64,000 bases of DNA from Prevotella sp. (GCA_003447235.1 DLZV01000040.1:1-64000); one strand, 5' to 3'. Numbered from the stretch's first letter, positions 53,072 to 61,871 are shown. Program-made: numbers and translations. The notes: generated from the sequence alone by a model not told the origin.

Positions 53072-53827
53072 TTATTTTCCAGTCAGAATCTTCTTTGCGT
53101 TTTCCACTCGTTCCTGCGTTGGCGAGTTGACTCCATCAAGCGGATAGGGGATTCCTAATTTCTCATATTTGAAAATTCCCAGCGTATGATAGGGCAACAC
53201 ATCGACCCGCTCGATGTTGTCCAGCGTGTCGAGGAAGTGGCGCAGTTCCTGCAGCAGGGCGTCGTCGTCCGTGATACCAGGCACGAGGACGTGGCGGATC
53301 CATACTGGTTTCCGAATGTCGGATAGGTAGCGTGCGCAGTCGAGGATGTTTTCGTTGTCATATCCCGTCAGTTGCTTATGTCCCTCCGGTCGGATATGCT
53401 TGATATCGAGCAGCACCGTGTCGGTGTAGCGCATCAGTTCCTCAAACTTTCCAAACCACGGTTCCCTTCTTGTGAATGGTTGTGCCGATGTGTCGAGACA
53501 GGTGTTGATGCCCCGTTCGTGAGCCTTGCGGAAAAGCTGAGTGAGAGCGCCCATTTGGAGCAACGCCTCTCCACCACTCACCGTGATGCCACCCTTGTCC
53601 CCCCAGTAGGTGCGATACCGTGCCGCCTTGTCGATCAGGTCATCGACCGAAACGGTCTCTCCCACGCCCGTCTTCCATGAGTCTGGATTGTGGCAGTACT
53701 GGCAGCGCATCTGGCAGCCTTGCAGGAATATCACATAGCGAATGCCTGGTCCATCAACCGATCCGAAAGTCTCCGTGGAGTGGATGTGGAGCATGTCGTC
53801 GTTGACGCTTGTTGGTTGATTCTTCAT
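53072..53827 (-). CDS. pflA: Pyruvate formate-lyase activating enzyme
   Basis: A radical SAM enzyme that installs the glycyl radical on PflB, 251 residues. The 4Fe-4S motif is CQMRCQYC (CxxxCxxC). GGITVSGGEALLQ is the SAM-binding glycine motif. Length and the start ETFGSVDGPGIRYVIFLQGC match the PflA family. A start at the internal ATG (53794) would also be acceptable. It lies downstream of pflB with a hairpin between. Confidence 0.93.
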   Translation of the reverse strand: MKNQPTSVNDDMLHIHSTETFGSVDGPGIRYVIFLQGCQMRCQYCHNPDSWKTGVGETVSVDDLIDKAARYRTYWGDKGGITVSGGEALLQMGALTQLFRKAHERGINTCLDTSAQPFTRREPWFGKFEELMRYTDTVLLDIKHIRPEGHKQLTGYDNENILDCARYLSDIRKPVWIRHVLVPGITDDDALLQELRHFLDTLDNIERVDVLPYHTLGIFKYEKLGIPYPLDGVNSPTQERVENAKKILTGK

Positions 53828-53847
53828 CTTGTTTTTTATAATGAAAA

Positions 53848-53885
53848 GGCCGCCTGCCCAACACGATTTGATTAGACAGACGGCC
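53848..53885 (-). terminator. Hairpin between pflB and pflA
   Basis: GGCCG arms with CAG/CTG extension; TTTT follows on the minus strand. It may lower pflA expression relative to pflB. Confidence 0.6.
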
Positions 53886-53949
53886 CAGTTTTATTTTTCA
53901 TGCCTCCTTTTTCTTACCCTTTTCGGCAGGAATCAGAGGAACAGTGTGC

Positions 53950-56196
53950 TTACAGACGCTCGTGCGACTGACGTGCGATCACGTCGAGCTGCTGCTCACG
54001 GGTGAGGTCGATAAACTTCACGGCGTAGCCAGAGACACGGATGGTGAAGTTCTGGTACTCCTCCTTCTCCGGATGCTCCATGGCGTCCTTGAGTTTCTCC
54101 ACACCGAAGACGTTCACGTTCAAGTGGTGGGCACCCTGTCCGAAGTAGCCGTCCATGACGTTCACCAGCGTGTTGGCACGCTCTGTGTCGTCGTGGCCGA
54201 GTGCACCCGGGTTGATGGTCTGCGTGTTGGAGATACCGTCGAGAGCGTACTCGTACGGCAACTTAGCCACAGAGTTGAGCGAAGCGAGCAGGCCGTTCTT
54301 CTCTGCGCCGTAGCTCGGGTTGGCACCCGGAGACAGCGGAGCCTGTGCAGGACGTCCGTCCGGCATCATGCCCGTAGCCTTGCCATAGACCACGTTGGAG
54401 GTGATCGTCAGGATAGAGCAGGTCGGCTCTGAGTTGCGATAGGTGTGGTGCTTGCGGATCATGTTCATGAAGGTCTTCAGCAACCAGACTGCAATCTCGT
54501 CAGCACGCTCGTCGTCGTTGCCATAGCAGGGGAAGTCGCCCTCGGCCTTGTAGCCGATGGGGAATCCGTTCTCGTCGCGCTCGATCTTGACCGTAGCATA
54601 CTTGATGGCGGAGATAGAGTCGACCACATGGCTGAAGCCGGCGATACCCGTGGCGAAGGTGCGGCGCACGTTGGTATCGATGAGGGAGAGCTCCTCAGCC
54701 TCATAGAAGTATTTGTCGTGCATGTAGTGGATGAGGTTCAGCGTCTTGACATAGACACCTGCCAGCCACTCCATCATGGCGAGGAAGCGGGGCATGAACT
54801 CGTCATAGGTCAGCACGTCGCCGTCGATCGGACGGTAGTTGGGTCCACACTGCTCGCGCGTCTTCTCGTCCACACCACCAGAGATAGCGTAGAGGAGACA
54901 CTTGGCGAGGTTGGCACGAGCGCCGAAGAACTGCAACTCCTTACCCGTCTGCGTAGCGGAGACGCAGCAGCAGATGCTATAGTCGTCGCCCCAGATAGGA
55001 CGCATCACGTCGTCGTTCTCATACTGGATAGAGCTGGTCTTGACGGAGATCCAGGCAGCGTAGCGCTTGAAGGCCTCGGGCAGGCGTGGGCTGTAGAGCA
55101 CCGTGAGGTTGGGCTCGGGAGACGGACCCATGTTGATCAACGTGTGGAGGAAACGGTAGTCCGTCATCGTCACCATGGAGCGACCGTCCATACCCATACC
55201 ACCCACCTCGAGCGTAGCCCATACGGGGTCGCCGCTGAAGAGCTGGTTGTAAGACGGGATACGGGCAAACTTCACCATGCGGAACTTCATCGTCAGGTGG
55301 TCTACCAGTTCCTGTACGTCGGTCTCCGTCAGCACACCCTCGTCCAAGTCGCGCTTGAAGTAGATGTCGAGGAAGGTCGAGATACGGCCCACGGACATGG
55401 CGGCACCGTTCTGCGTCTTCACTGCGCCGAGGTAGCCGAAGTAGAGCCACTGCACGGCCTCGCGTGCGTTCTGTGCGGGCTTGCTGATGTCGAAGCCATA
55501 GAGCTGTGCCATCTCCTTCAGACCCTTGAGCGCCTTGATCTGCTCAGAAACCTCCTCGCGCAGGCGGATCACCTCGTCAATCATCTCGCGGTCGCCCATG
55601 GTAGCCAGGTCGTGCTGCTTCTGCTCGATCAGGTAGTCGATACCATAGAGAGCCACACGGCGGTAGTCACCTACGATACGGCCACGGCCATAGGTGTCGG
55701 GCAGACCCGTGAGGATGTGGTTGTGGCGCACCAGCTTCATCTCCGGCGTATAAGCGTCGAACACACCGTCGTTATGCGTCTTGCAATATTTAGAGAAGAT
55801 CTCATGCAGTTTCTCAGAGGGCTGATAACCATAGGTCGTGCAGGCCTGCTCAGCCATCTTGATACCTCCGTAGGGCATGAAGGCACGCTTCAAAGGCTTG
55901 TCAGTTTGCAGGCCGACCACCTTCTCCAAGTCCTTTGCGCTCTCAGAGATATAACCCGGGCCGTAGGCAGTCAGGCTTGATACCACCTCGGTCTCCATGT
56001 CGAGCACACCACCTTTGGCACGCTCTTCCTTTTGCAGCTTCTGCAACTCGCCCCAAAGCGTGTTGGTAGCGTCGGTTGCGCCTACGAGGAACTTCTCGTC
56101 ACCCTCATAGGGAGTGTAGTTGTTCTGGATGAAGTCGCGAAGATTGACCTCAGACTTCCACTTGTTTCCTTTGAAACCTCTCCAAGCAGTTTTCAT
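53950..56196 (-). CDS. pflB: Formate C-acetyltransferase (pyruvate formate-lyase)
   Basis: Converts pyruvate plus CoA into acetyl-CoA and formate in anaerobic metabolism. 748 residues. The active-site cysteine pair is in ICCCVSATQTGKELQFFG, and the glycyl-radical loop near the C terminus is IRVSGYAVKFIDL. The acetyl-CoA made here can feed the ADP-forming acetate--CoA ligase encoded at 12.8 kb. A leader of about 105 bases and a full-consensus promoter precede it. Confidence 0.97.
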   Translation of the reverse strand: MKTAWRGFKGNKWKSEVNLRDFIQNNYTPYEGDEKFLVGATDATNTLWGELQKLQKEERAKGGVLDMETEVVSSLTAYGPGYISESAKDLEKVVGLQTDKPLKRAFMPYGGIKMAEQACTTYGYQPSEKLHEIFSKYCKTHNDGVFDAYTPEMKLVRHNHILTGLPDTYGRGRIVGDYRRVALYGIDYLIEQKQHDLATMGDREMIDEVIRLREEVSEQIKALKGLKEMAQLYGFDISKPAQNAREAVQWLYFGYLGAVKTQNGAAMSVGRISTFLDIYFKRDLDEGVLTETDVQELVDHLTMKFRMVKFARIPSYNQLFSGDPVWATLEVGGMGMDGRSMVTMTDYRFLHTLINMGPSPEPNLTVLYSPRLPEAFKRYAAWISVKTSSIQYENDDVMRPIWGDDYSICCCVSATQTGKELQFFGARANLAKCLLYAISGGVDEKTREQCGPNYRPIDGDVLTYDEFMPRFLAMMEWLAGVYVKTLNLIHYMHDKYFYEAEELSLIDTNVRRTFATGIAGFSHVVDSISAIKYATVKIERDENGFPIGYKAEGDFPCYGNDDERADEIAVWLLKTFMNMIRKHHTYRNSEPTCSILTITSNVVYGKATGMMPDGRPAQAPLSPGANPSYGAEKNGLLASLNSVAKLPYEYALDGISNTQTINPGALGHDDTERANTLVNVMDGYFGQGAHHLNVNVFGVEKLKDAMEHPEKEEYQNFTIRVSGYAVKFIDLTREQQLDVIARQSHERL

Positions 56197-56559
56197 GCAG
56201 TTGTCGTTTTTATGATTTAAAAATTCGATTGTTTCATCCCTTGTCCAATGGCAACCTCCTTTCGGATTGTCACCATTTTTATAGGTCTAGTACATTGATT
56301 CGGTCTGCAAATATAGCACTAATATTCGGAGCGTGCAAATATTCACCTGAAAAAGTTTCATCATGCACCGCTTTTTTCTGTTTCGGGGGGCAAAGTGTAT
56401 ATCAAATGATAACTTTGGTTACATTTGCTTTTCCTTACAATCTGTTATATAACCGGGAGAAAAACAGGGCGGGGGAGGAGTTGTAATGGCTATAAAACGC
56501 GTTTTTCGTCAATTCGCTAACCATTTTTTATCACTTGCCTGTACCTCTTGCAAACACTC
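56197..56559. other. Intergenic region upstream of pflB
   Basis: It contains the pfl promoter (56308-56339). The part between 56340 and 56559 shows no gene; it serves as the 3' flank of the arsP-type gene. Confidence 0.6.
56308..56339 (-). promoter_or_regulatory. Promoter of pflB
   Basis: On the minus strand, TTTG (56339-56336), 20 bases, TATATTTG (56315-56308). Confidence 0.85.
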
Positions 56560-57528
56560 TCATAAGATGAAGTTGAAAAGATAACCCAGTAAGACGATGA
56601 ACAGTGTGATGGTGCCAAAAAACACACCAATGAGGCGCCATGTCATAACCTTCTTGAGTAGTGTGGCTTCTGGTAGCGACAACCCCACGACGCCCATCAT
56701 GAAGGCAATGGCGGTGCCAAGCGGGATGCCTTTGGCCACGAAGACTTCGATGATGGGCACAATACCCGCAGCATTGGCATACATAGGAACTGCCAGCACT
56801 ACCGCAAGGGGAACTGTGAACCAGTTGTCGCGGGCCATATAGTGCTCGAAGAATCCCTCAGGTACATAGCCGTGCATCATGGCGCCGATACCTATACCAA
56901 TGATGACATAAATCAGTACGCTACGCACGATGCCCCATGCTTCACGGATAATGGCTGGTAGACGATGGATAAAGCTGACGTGGTCGGTCTCCCATGCCTC
57001 GGTCTGTTGTGTGGACCGCTTCTGAGTCTGTTTCACCCACTCGCTCAGTAGCGGTTCCAGTCGCATCCGCCCCAGCAGGACGCCGCCGATCATGCCCAGC
57101 AGGACGCCGCTGACGACATAGATGACCGTGACCTTCATACCGAATGATCCGAGAAACATGGCTACGGCCACTTCGTTGACCAGCGGTGAGGTGATGAGGA
57201 AGGCGAAGGTGACGCCCAGTGGTATGCCGCCTTTGACAAAGCCGATGAACAGCGGAATGGACGAACAGGAGCAGAATGGGGTGATGGCGCCGAAGACAGA
57301 AGCCAGTAGGTATTGCATTCCGTGGAGCCGATGCGTCATGAGATAGTTGCGCAATCGTTCAATGGGAAAATAGGCGTTGACCACGCCCATCAACGAGCTG
57401 ATGGTAAAGAGTAGCATCAGGATCTTCACCGTGTCGTAGATGAAGAAGTCGAGCGCAACGCCGAGATGCGACGTTGCGTCGAGTCCCAACAGGTCGTATG
57501 TTATCCAGTCGGCCAGTTGCTGTATCAT
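56560..57528 (-). CDS. arsP: ArsP-type permease (DUF318 family)
   Basis: 322 residues with about eight spans. The diagnostic loop TPFCSCSSIPLFIGF (Cys86, Cys88) is intact. ArsP proteins export trivalent organoarsenicals; related members have been linked to other metals, so the substrate is inferred from the neighbours. It overlaps the thioredoxin-like gene by 4 bases (ATGA) and is last in the operon. Confidence 0.8.
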   Translation of the reverse strand: MIQQLADWITYDLLGLDATSHLGVALDFFIYDTVKILMLLFTISSLMGVVNAYFPIERLRNYLMTHRLHGMQYLLASVFGAITPFCSCSSIPLFIGFVKGGIPLGVTFAFLITSPLVNEVAVAMFLGSFGMKVTVIYVVSGVLLGMIGGVLLGRMRLEPLLSEWVKQTQKRSTQQTEAWETDHVSFIHRLPAIIREAWGIVRSVLIYVIIGIGIGAMMHGYVPEGFFEHYMARDNWFTVPLAVVLAVPMYANAAGIVPIIEVFVAKGIPLGTAIAFMMGVVGLSLPEATLLKKVMTWRLIGVFFGTITLFIVLLGYLFNFIL

Positions 57529-57758
57529 AAGCCCAACGCTTTTCTGACATCGGCCTCCGTAGGCACGCTGCCCTTGATTTTCACTTCGCCGTCGACGACC
57601 ACTGCGGGAGTGCTCATGACGTTATACCCCATCACGCGCATGATATCGGTGACATACTCCACTTGGACTTCAATACCACAGTCGCCAACCACCTTGTTGA
57701 CTACGTCCAGTGCCTTCTTGCAACGACTGCATCCAGCGCCTAATACTTTGATTTCCAT
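57525..57758 (-). CDS. Small thioredoxin/glutaredoxin-like protein
   Basis: 77 residues, no signal peptide, so cytosolic. The active site is GAGCSRCKK (Cys10, Cys13) and the cis-Pro loop is MSTPAVVVDGEV. This is the short Thioredoxin_3 family found beside ArsP-type permeases. It probably supplies electrons or carries thiol-bound arsenic to a membrane partner. Confidence 0.85.
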   Translation of the reverse strand: MEIKVLGAGCSRCKKALDVVNKVVGDCGIEVQVEYVTDIMRVMGYNVMSTPAVVVDGEVKIKGSVPTEADVRKALGL

Positions 57759-57773
57759 TGTTCTGTTTTTTTA

Positions 57774-58484
57774 TTAAAAGTAAATGATGTAACATTCATA
57801 TAATCCTACCATGATGAACAATATGCTAACAATGATCGTTGCCCACCGCTCTATGTTTTTCAACCAGCCATAGAATCTGCCTACCTTTTGCATACTGAAC
57901 GCCAGTAGCCAGGCGACTATGATCACGGGCAAAGCTGTGGCAGTGGCAAAGACTGCGGGCAGCAGGTAGCCCATCGTGGTTGTTGCGGACATGGGGATAA
58001 GCATACCGAAGTAGAACATGCCACTCGTCGGGCAGAAGGCCATGGCAAACAACACGCCCAAGAGGAAGGCGCCCCAACCACCATGTTGTTTCAAATTCTC
58101 AGCATTGTTTCCGTTGAAGCCGAACTGAGGAAGCCGCAGGCGATGACTGGCAATCATCAGCACTCCTATTACGATCAAGGCTGGGCCAAGCAGTATCTCG
58201 CCCCATTCGCCAATAAACTTTTGGATGCCGAACATGGACGCGCCCCGTCGGAGAATCATGATGAGTACCATGCCAAGCAGAGTGTAGGCAGCAATGCGTC
58301 CTGCGGTATAGAGCAGTCCGCTAAGGAACACACGACGACGGTCTTCTACATCCTTGCCAATGTAGCCGATGGCGGCAATATTCGTCGCCAGCGGGCAAGG
58401 AGAAATGGCTGTCAGCAGACCCAGCAGGAATGCTGTCAGCACAGGTGTCGTACTGTTTTCAAGCAATGTCTGTAACCAGTCCAT
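57774..58484 (-). CDS. arsG: ArsG-type CcdA-like membrane protein
   Basis: 236 residues with six or seven spans. Two membrane motifs match the redox pairs of CcdA/DsbD: AISPCPLATN (Cys30) and MAFCPTSGMFYFG (Cys151). Proteins of this type are annotated as the ArsG transporter for aromatic arsenicals and occur with ArsF. Both cysteines being present suggests thiol-disulfide exchange as well as, or instead of, export. It lies 4 bases after arsF. Confidence 0.75.
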   Translation of the reverse strand: MDWLQTLLENSTTPVLTAFLLGLLTAISPCPLATNIAAIGYIGKDVEDRRRVFLSGLLYTAGRIAAYTLLGMVLIMILRRGASMFGIQKFIGEWGEILLGPALIVIGVLMIASHRLRLPQFGFNGNNAENLKQHGGWGAFLLGVLFAMAFCPTSGMFYFGMLIPMSATTTMGYLLPAVFATATALPVIIVAWLLAFSMQKVGRFYGWLKNIERWATIIVSILFIMVGLYECYIIYF

Positions 58485-58488
58485 AGGC

Positions 58489-58923
58489 CTATTTCAATGC
58501 AGTTTTGATTTTTTGTGTTACGCCAGCTTTGAATACTTCTGGCTGTCTGCGTGAATGTGCAAAGGCATACTCAGTCAGGTTCTCCGCCTTTTCCTTTCCG
58601 TCCTTGTGGCGTACAAGGAACAAGGACGACCAGGTGACTTTGTACTTCTCAGCCATTCGGGCATTCTCTCTTTTAGAAATGTCTATCACGCGATAGGCCA
58701 CCTTGCCTGCCTTCATTTGTCTGGCAAAGTTGGCTTTCAACAGTTCGTTGGTGTTCCGCTCGATGGAGCGACACGTCATACAGCGCTGTTTGCTGTGAAA
58801 ATAGATTACCTCGACATAGTCCTTCGCTTGCTCTGCGTGACCTTTGGTTGGTGCGGTGTCTACTTTCTCACCACAGGCCAGCACAAGGAGGCTGACCAAC
58901 AATAAAACGAATACTTTTTTCAT
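58489..58923 (-). CDS. arsF: ArsF-type thioredoxin-like lipoprotein
   Basis: 144 residues. The signal sequence has lipobox LLVLAC (Cys17). The thioredoxin-like domain has VIYFHSKQRCMTCRSIE with Cys48 and Cys51. This matches the ArsF family, described as a nitroreductase subunit for nitrophenyl arsenicals. The lipid anchor places it outside the inner membrane. The partner ArsE is absent here. Confidence 0.75.
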   Translation of the reverse strand: MKKVFVLLLVSLLVLACGEKVDTAPTKGHAEQAKDYVEVIYFHSKQRCMTCRSIERNTNELLKANFARQMKAGKVAYRVIDISKRENARMAEKYKVTWSSLFLVRHKDGKEKAENLTEYAFAHSRRQPEVFKAGVTQKIKTALK

Positions 58924-59013
58924 TTAGAAATCTGTTTGTTGTTTGTAAAACTACGAACACAATAGAGACAATTGTCCCTTATGCTATGATTGTATCTTCA
59001 GTATCCTATTGAT

Positions 59014-59346
59014 CTATTTACTGCAGCCGCAGTCTGTTTTTCTCGTTTCTTGGTTAAAGAATTCCTTGAACAGCATGTTGGCCAACATCCAGTTGTCGCG
59101 GTTAATGCAGTACTTCACCTTTGGCATCTCAATGGTACCCTGTATCAGTCCAGCGTTTTTCAATTCCGATAGATGCTGTGAGACAGTGGCTTTGGCTATC
59201 GGTAGTTCTTCGTGAATATCTCCGAAATAGCACTGTTCCTGTTTGGCCAAAAACTGTAGGATAGCTATCCTTGCAGGATGGCCCAATGCCTTGGCAAAGC
59301 GGGCTAACCGCTCTTGTTTTTCCATATATACTTTTTTGTTGTCCAT
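59014..59346 (-). CDS. arsR: ArsR-family transcriptional repressor
   Basis: 110 residues, winged HTH: LGHPARIAILQFLAK, then recognition helix AKATVSQHLSELKNAGLI. Cysteines at 39, 80 and the C-terminal pair Cys106/Cys108 (DCGCSK) are candidate metal(loid) ligands. The pattern differs from the classical CVC of E. coli ArsR, which fits an organoarsenical or other thiophilic inducer. It heads a five-gene operon and has two matching inverted repeats at its promoter. Confidence 0.88.
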   Translation of the reverse strand: MDNKKVYMEKQERLARFAKALGHPARIAILQFLAKQEQCYFGDIHEELPIAKATVSQHLSELKNAGLIQGTIEMPKVKYCINRDNWMLANMLFKEFFNQETRKTDCGCSK

Positions 59347-59364
59347 ATATTATCATTTGTTTTG

Positions 59365-59384
59365 TGTTCGCAAAGTTACGAACA
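59365..59384. promoter_or_regulatory. Probable ArsR operator 1
   Basis: TGTTCG (59365-59370) and CGAACA (59379-59384) form a perfect inverted repeat that encloses the -7 box. A bound repressor would block RNA polymerase. Confidence 0.7.
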
Positions 59385-59402
59385 ATAAAAATGAATCACA
59401 AA
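59371..59402 (-). promoter_or_regulatory. Promoter of the ars operon
   Basis: On the minus strand, TTTG (59402-59399), 20 bases, TAACTTTG (59378-59371), start codon 24 bases downstream. Confidence 0.85.
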
Positions 59403-59408
59403 TTCTTG

Positions 59409-59424
59409 TTCGTGTTTTTACGAA
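59409..59424. promoter_or_regulatory. Probable ArsR operator 2
   Basis: TTCGT, 6 bases, ACGAA, the same arm geometry as operator 1, just upstream of the -33 element. Confidence 0.5.
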
Positions 59425-59680
59425 TATTTAACGAGCGCTAACAGCTACTCCTTAAGTTAGTCCCATCATCTCTTTTCTTATATATAAGGTATTTATTTTG
59501 TTTGCAACAATGTATGGCGCTAAACGCCGCATATTTTGCGGTAAAAATAATAAAAATATCTCGAACCGCCAAATTAATCCATAAAAAACCTTATATTTGC
59601 ATATTGAAAAAAGTAACGAGCAAGATGGAGAAACAACCCCTAAACCGATTTAGGTGACGTTGTCCAAAACAAAGATGATT

Positions 59681-60118
59681 ATGCCAAAGAAACATAATAC
59701 AACCCTCCCCGAGTGCTATCCAGTATGTGAGCATAGCAGTTGCCCTATGGCAGCTACTTGTCTGCACCAGGTGGCTTACTCCATGATGATGGAGAAGAAT
59801 GAAGAGTATCTGCACCTTATCAACCCCACCCGATGCAGCAAGGACGAAGCGTGCACATACTATCGCAATAAAAAGCCTGTGATCTTCGCTCGCGGTTTCA
59901 CCAACTTCCAAAAGCGGATGTACCCTCAACAGTATGACAAGTTCATGACTTCCCTTATCCTCCACTTCGGACGCAACCAATATTTCAAGCGTAGGCGTGG
60001 CGATATTCTTCTTCCACCTGAGGAGCAGGAAGTGATAAGGCAGATGCTCGAAAAGGTTGGAGCAGACTCCAATATGGACTTCGACAAATATGAGGAACAT
60101 ATCAATTGGAATGCCTAA
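59681..60118 (+). CDS. DUF6078-like protein
   Basis: 145 residues. The N-terminal third is rich in cysteines in a regular pattern (CYPVCEHSSCPMAATC, then CSKDEACTYY), which suggests a bound metal. The rest is helical and basic, with LHFGRNQYFKRRRGD. I believe this is the DUF6078 family of Prevotella and relatives, whose function is unknown. Starts at 59675 or 59681 fit equally. Confidence 0.65.
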   Translation: MPKKHNTTLPECYPVCEHSSCPMAATCLHQVAYSMMMEKNEEYLHLINPTRCSKDEACTYYRNKKPVIFARGFTNFQKRMYPQQYDKFMTSLILHFGRNQYFKRRRGDILLPPEEQEVIRQMLEKVGADSNMDFDKYEEHINWNA

Positions 60119-60146
60119 GTAGTGCCACATAAGTGTTACTCTGATG

Positions 60147-60287
60147 TCAGTTGACTGGAACTGCAGTACCAGCAGACAGAAACTCCAGTACCACCTGGAT
60201 GGCACGAGGCGAGGTACTGTCTTCCCATGGAAATACTTGATTCTGCGCGTCACCTTTTTCAAGGGAAAGATAAATAGTAAATATCAT
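60147..60287 (-). pseudogene. Possible C-terminal gene fragment
   Basis: The minus strand encodes a 46-residue frame ending FPWEDSTSPRAIQVVLEFLS plus 8 more residues. It has protein-like composition, unlike a shadow frame, and no plus-strand gene overlaps it. It may be the tail of a lost gene. No family named. Confidence 0.3.
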
Positions 60288-60317
60288 AAAAGAATTATAA
60301 TTAAGTAAATAACGAAT

Positions 60318-61400
60318 ATGAAAAGTTTTGCACCAAAACCATGGGTAGTACCTATGCCCGTGCTGATTATAGGCACATATAATGAGGATGGCACCCCAAA
60401 CGCAATGAATGCTGCGTGGAGTGGACAATGGGACATGAAGGAAATAATGATTTCCATGGGCTCGCATGTCACAACAAAGAATCTGGATCGCAATGGCGAG
60501 TTTACTGTAGCCTTTGCCACCAAGAACACAATGGTGGCATCCGATTTTGTAGGCATCGTATCTTCCAAAAACGACCCGAAGAAGATGGATAAGACAGGAT
60601 GGAACATCGAGAAGGCAACTATGGTTGATGCTCCTGTATTCACAGATTTCCCTATGACTTTGGAGTGCCGCATCAAGGAGAAATACGACGAAAGCGAGAC
60701 CGGCTACTATCTTGTGGCAGAAATTGTCAATATCCTTGTGGACGAGAAGTATTTGGCAGAAGACGGTAATCCTGATATGCAGAAGATGGAACTGATAGTT
60801 CTCGACCCAATCCACCATGGCTATATCCAGTTAGGTGACAAAGTAGGTAACGCATTCTCTGACGGCAAGGCTCTGAAAAATAATATGGAAACAGAAAGGA
60901 TATTGCTTCGCCGTTGGCAAGAATCTGATGCAGAGGTACTTTTCAAGTATGCCTCAGACCCTGACGTGGGACCTCGTGCAGGATGGCCAGCACATAAGTC
61001 AGTAGAGGAAAGTCGGGAGATAATCCAGACATTCTTCCATAATGAAACAACATGGGCGATTGTGTTGAAAGAGACTGGCGAGGCTATCGGCTGCATTGGC
61101 TACTACACCCATGAAACCAGCAACATTCCTATCGGAAAAAACGACTGTGAGGTGGGCTACTGGGTAGGAAAACCTTACTGGAACAGAGGAATCTGCACCG
61201 AGGCCTTGAAAATGATGCTCAACTACTGCATCCAAGTAAAGCATTTAGAAAACATCTGGGCAGATCATTTCACCGGAAATCCAGCATCAGGAAAGGTCAT
61301 GGTGAAATGCGGTTTCTCTGACACCGGAATGCTGAACAGATGCAGCCAGCTTGTGGGTGGCGATAAGGATATGGTGAAAGTGTTTAAGTACAAAAGATAA
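60318..61400 (+). CDS. Flavin reductase-like domain fused to GNAT acetyltransferase
   Basis: 360 residues in two parts. Residues 1-189 are a flavin reductase/flavoredoxin domain (KPWVVPMPVLIIGTYNEDG, NAMNAAWSG, MGSHVTTKNLDRNGEFTVAF). Residues 190-360 are a RimJ-type GNAT (METERILLRRWQESDAEVLF, CEVGYWVGKPYWNRGICTEA). Each half is complete and the second begins with its own Met at 60885. The junction is a run of five A; one extra A would give a stop (TAA) followed by that ATG. The domains are normally separate, so this is either a real fusion or a one-base error. Confidence 0.75.
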   Translation: MKSFAPKPWVVPMPVLIIGTYNEDGTPNAMNAAWSGQWDMKEIMISMGSHVTTKNLDRNGEFTVAFATKNTMVASDFVGIVSSKNDPKKMDKTGWNIEKATMVDAPVFTDFPMTLECRIKEKYDESETGYYLVAEIVNILVDEKYLAEDGNPDMQKMELIVLDPIHHGYIQLGDKVGNAFSDGKALKNNMETERILLRRWQESDAEVLFKYASDPDVGPRAGWPAHKSVEESREIIQTFFHNETTWAIVLKETGEAIGCIGYYTHETSNIPIGKNDCEVGYWVGKPYWNRGICTEALKMMLNYCIQVKHLENIWADHFTGNPASGKVMVKCGFSDTGMLNRCSQLVGGDKDMVKVFKYKR

Positions 61401-61417
61401 AAATAAATAAAAAGAAT

Positions 61418-61810
61418 ATGAAGCATAAAGTAAGAGTGACCGTTATAGACAAGAAAATCTATCCGGAACTACAGGAGAAGTATTGCGCCGACCCTAAAGC
61501 AGAAATGTGTCCATGCTACAATATTGGCGATGAGTTTATCTTTGAGCGTGACGAAGAGAACGACCATTTCTGGCATGGAGGTTTGAATACACTCGTCAAA
61601 ACATCCGCTGACCCGAACACAGTAGCTGGAGGTCCGAAAATGCCACATTGCTCTGAGGCATGGGATGCCATTTCACGATATATATACACCGGATTGCAAG
61701 GTGGTTCAATCATGAGGGGGTGGATGAAGCGTGAAAACGAAATGATATGCTGTTGCTCTGACGGAACAAGACCAGTCATATTCAAAATTGAGCGTATAGA
61801 TGAAGAGTAG
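61418..61810 (+). CDS. TIGR04076-type protein
   Basis: 130 residues. The N terminus (KVRVTVIDKKIYPELQEKYC), the central CPCYNIGDEFIF and the end ICCCSDGTRPVIFKIERI match the TIGR04076 family, which is small, cysteine-rich and uncharacterised. It lies 17 bases after the fusion gene on the same strand and is probably co-transcribed. Confidence 0.82.
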   Translation: MKHKVRVTVIDKKIYPELQEKYCADPKAEMCPCYNIGDEFIFERDEENDHFWHGGLNTLVKTSADPNTVAGGPKMPHCSEAWDAISRYIYTGLQGGSIMRGWMKRENEMICCCSDGTRPVIFKIERIDEE

Positions 61811-61871
61811 TTGTGGAATAGATGGAATAAATGGAATAAATGGGATAAACGAACATTAAAACATTTTGGTT

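Larger units (their letters stand above)
59347..59680. other. Divergent intergenic region, ars operon / DUF6078-like gene
   Basis: AT-rich. It has the ars promoter and operators at its left side, a small CCGCA/TGCGG hairpin near 59527-59541, and a -7 box TATATTTG (59592-59599) for the plus-strand gene. No coding frame found. Confidence 0.6.
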
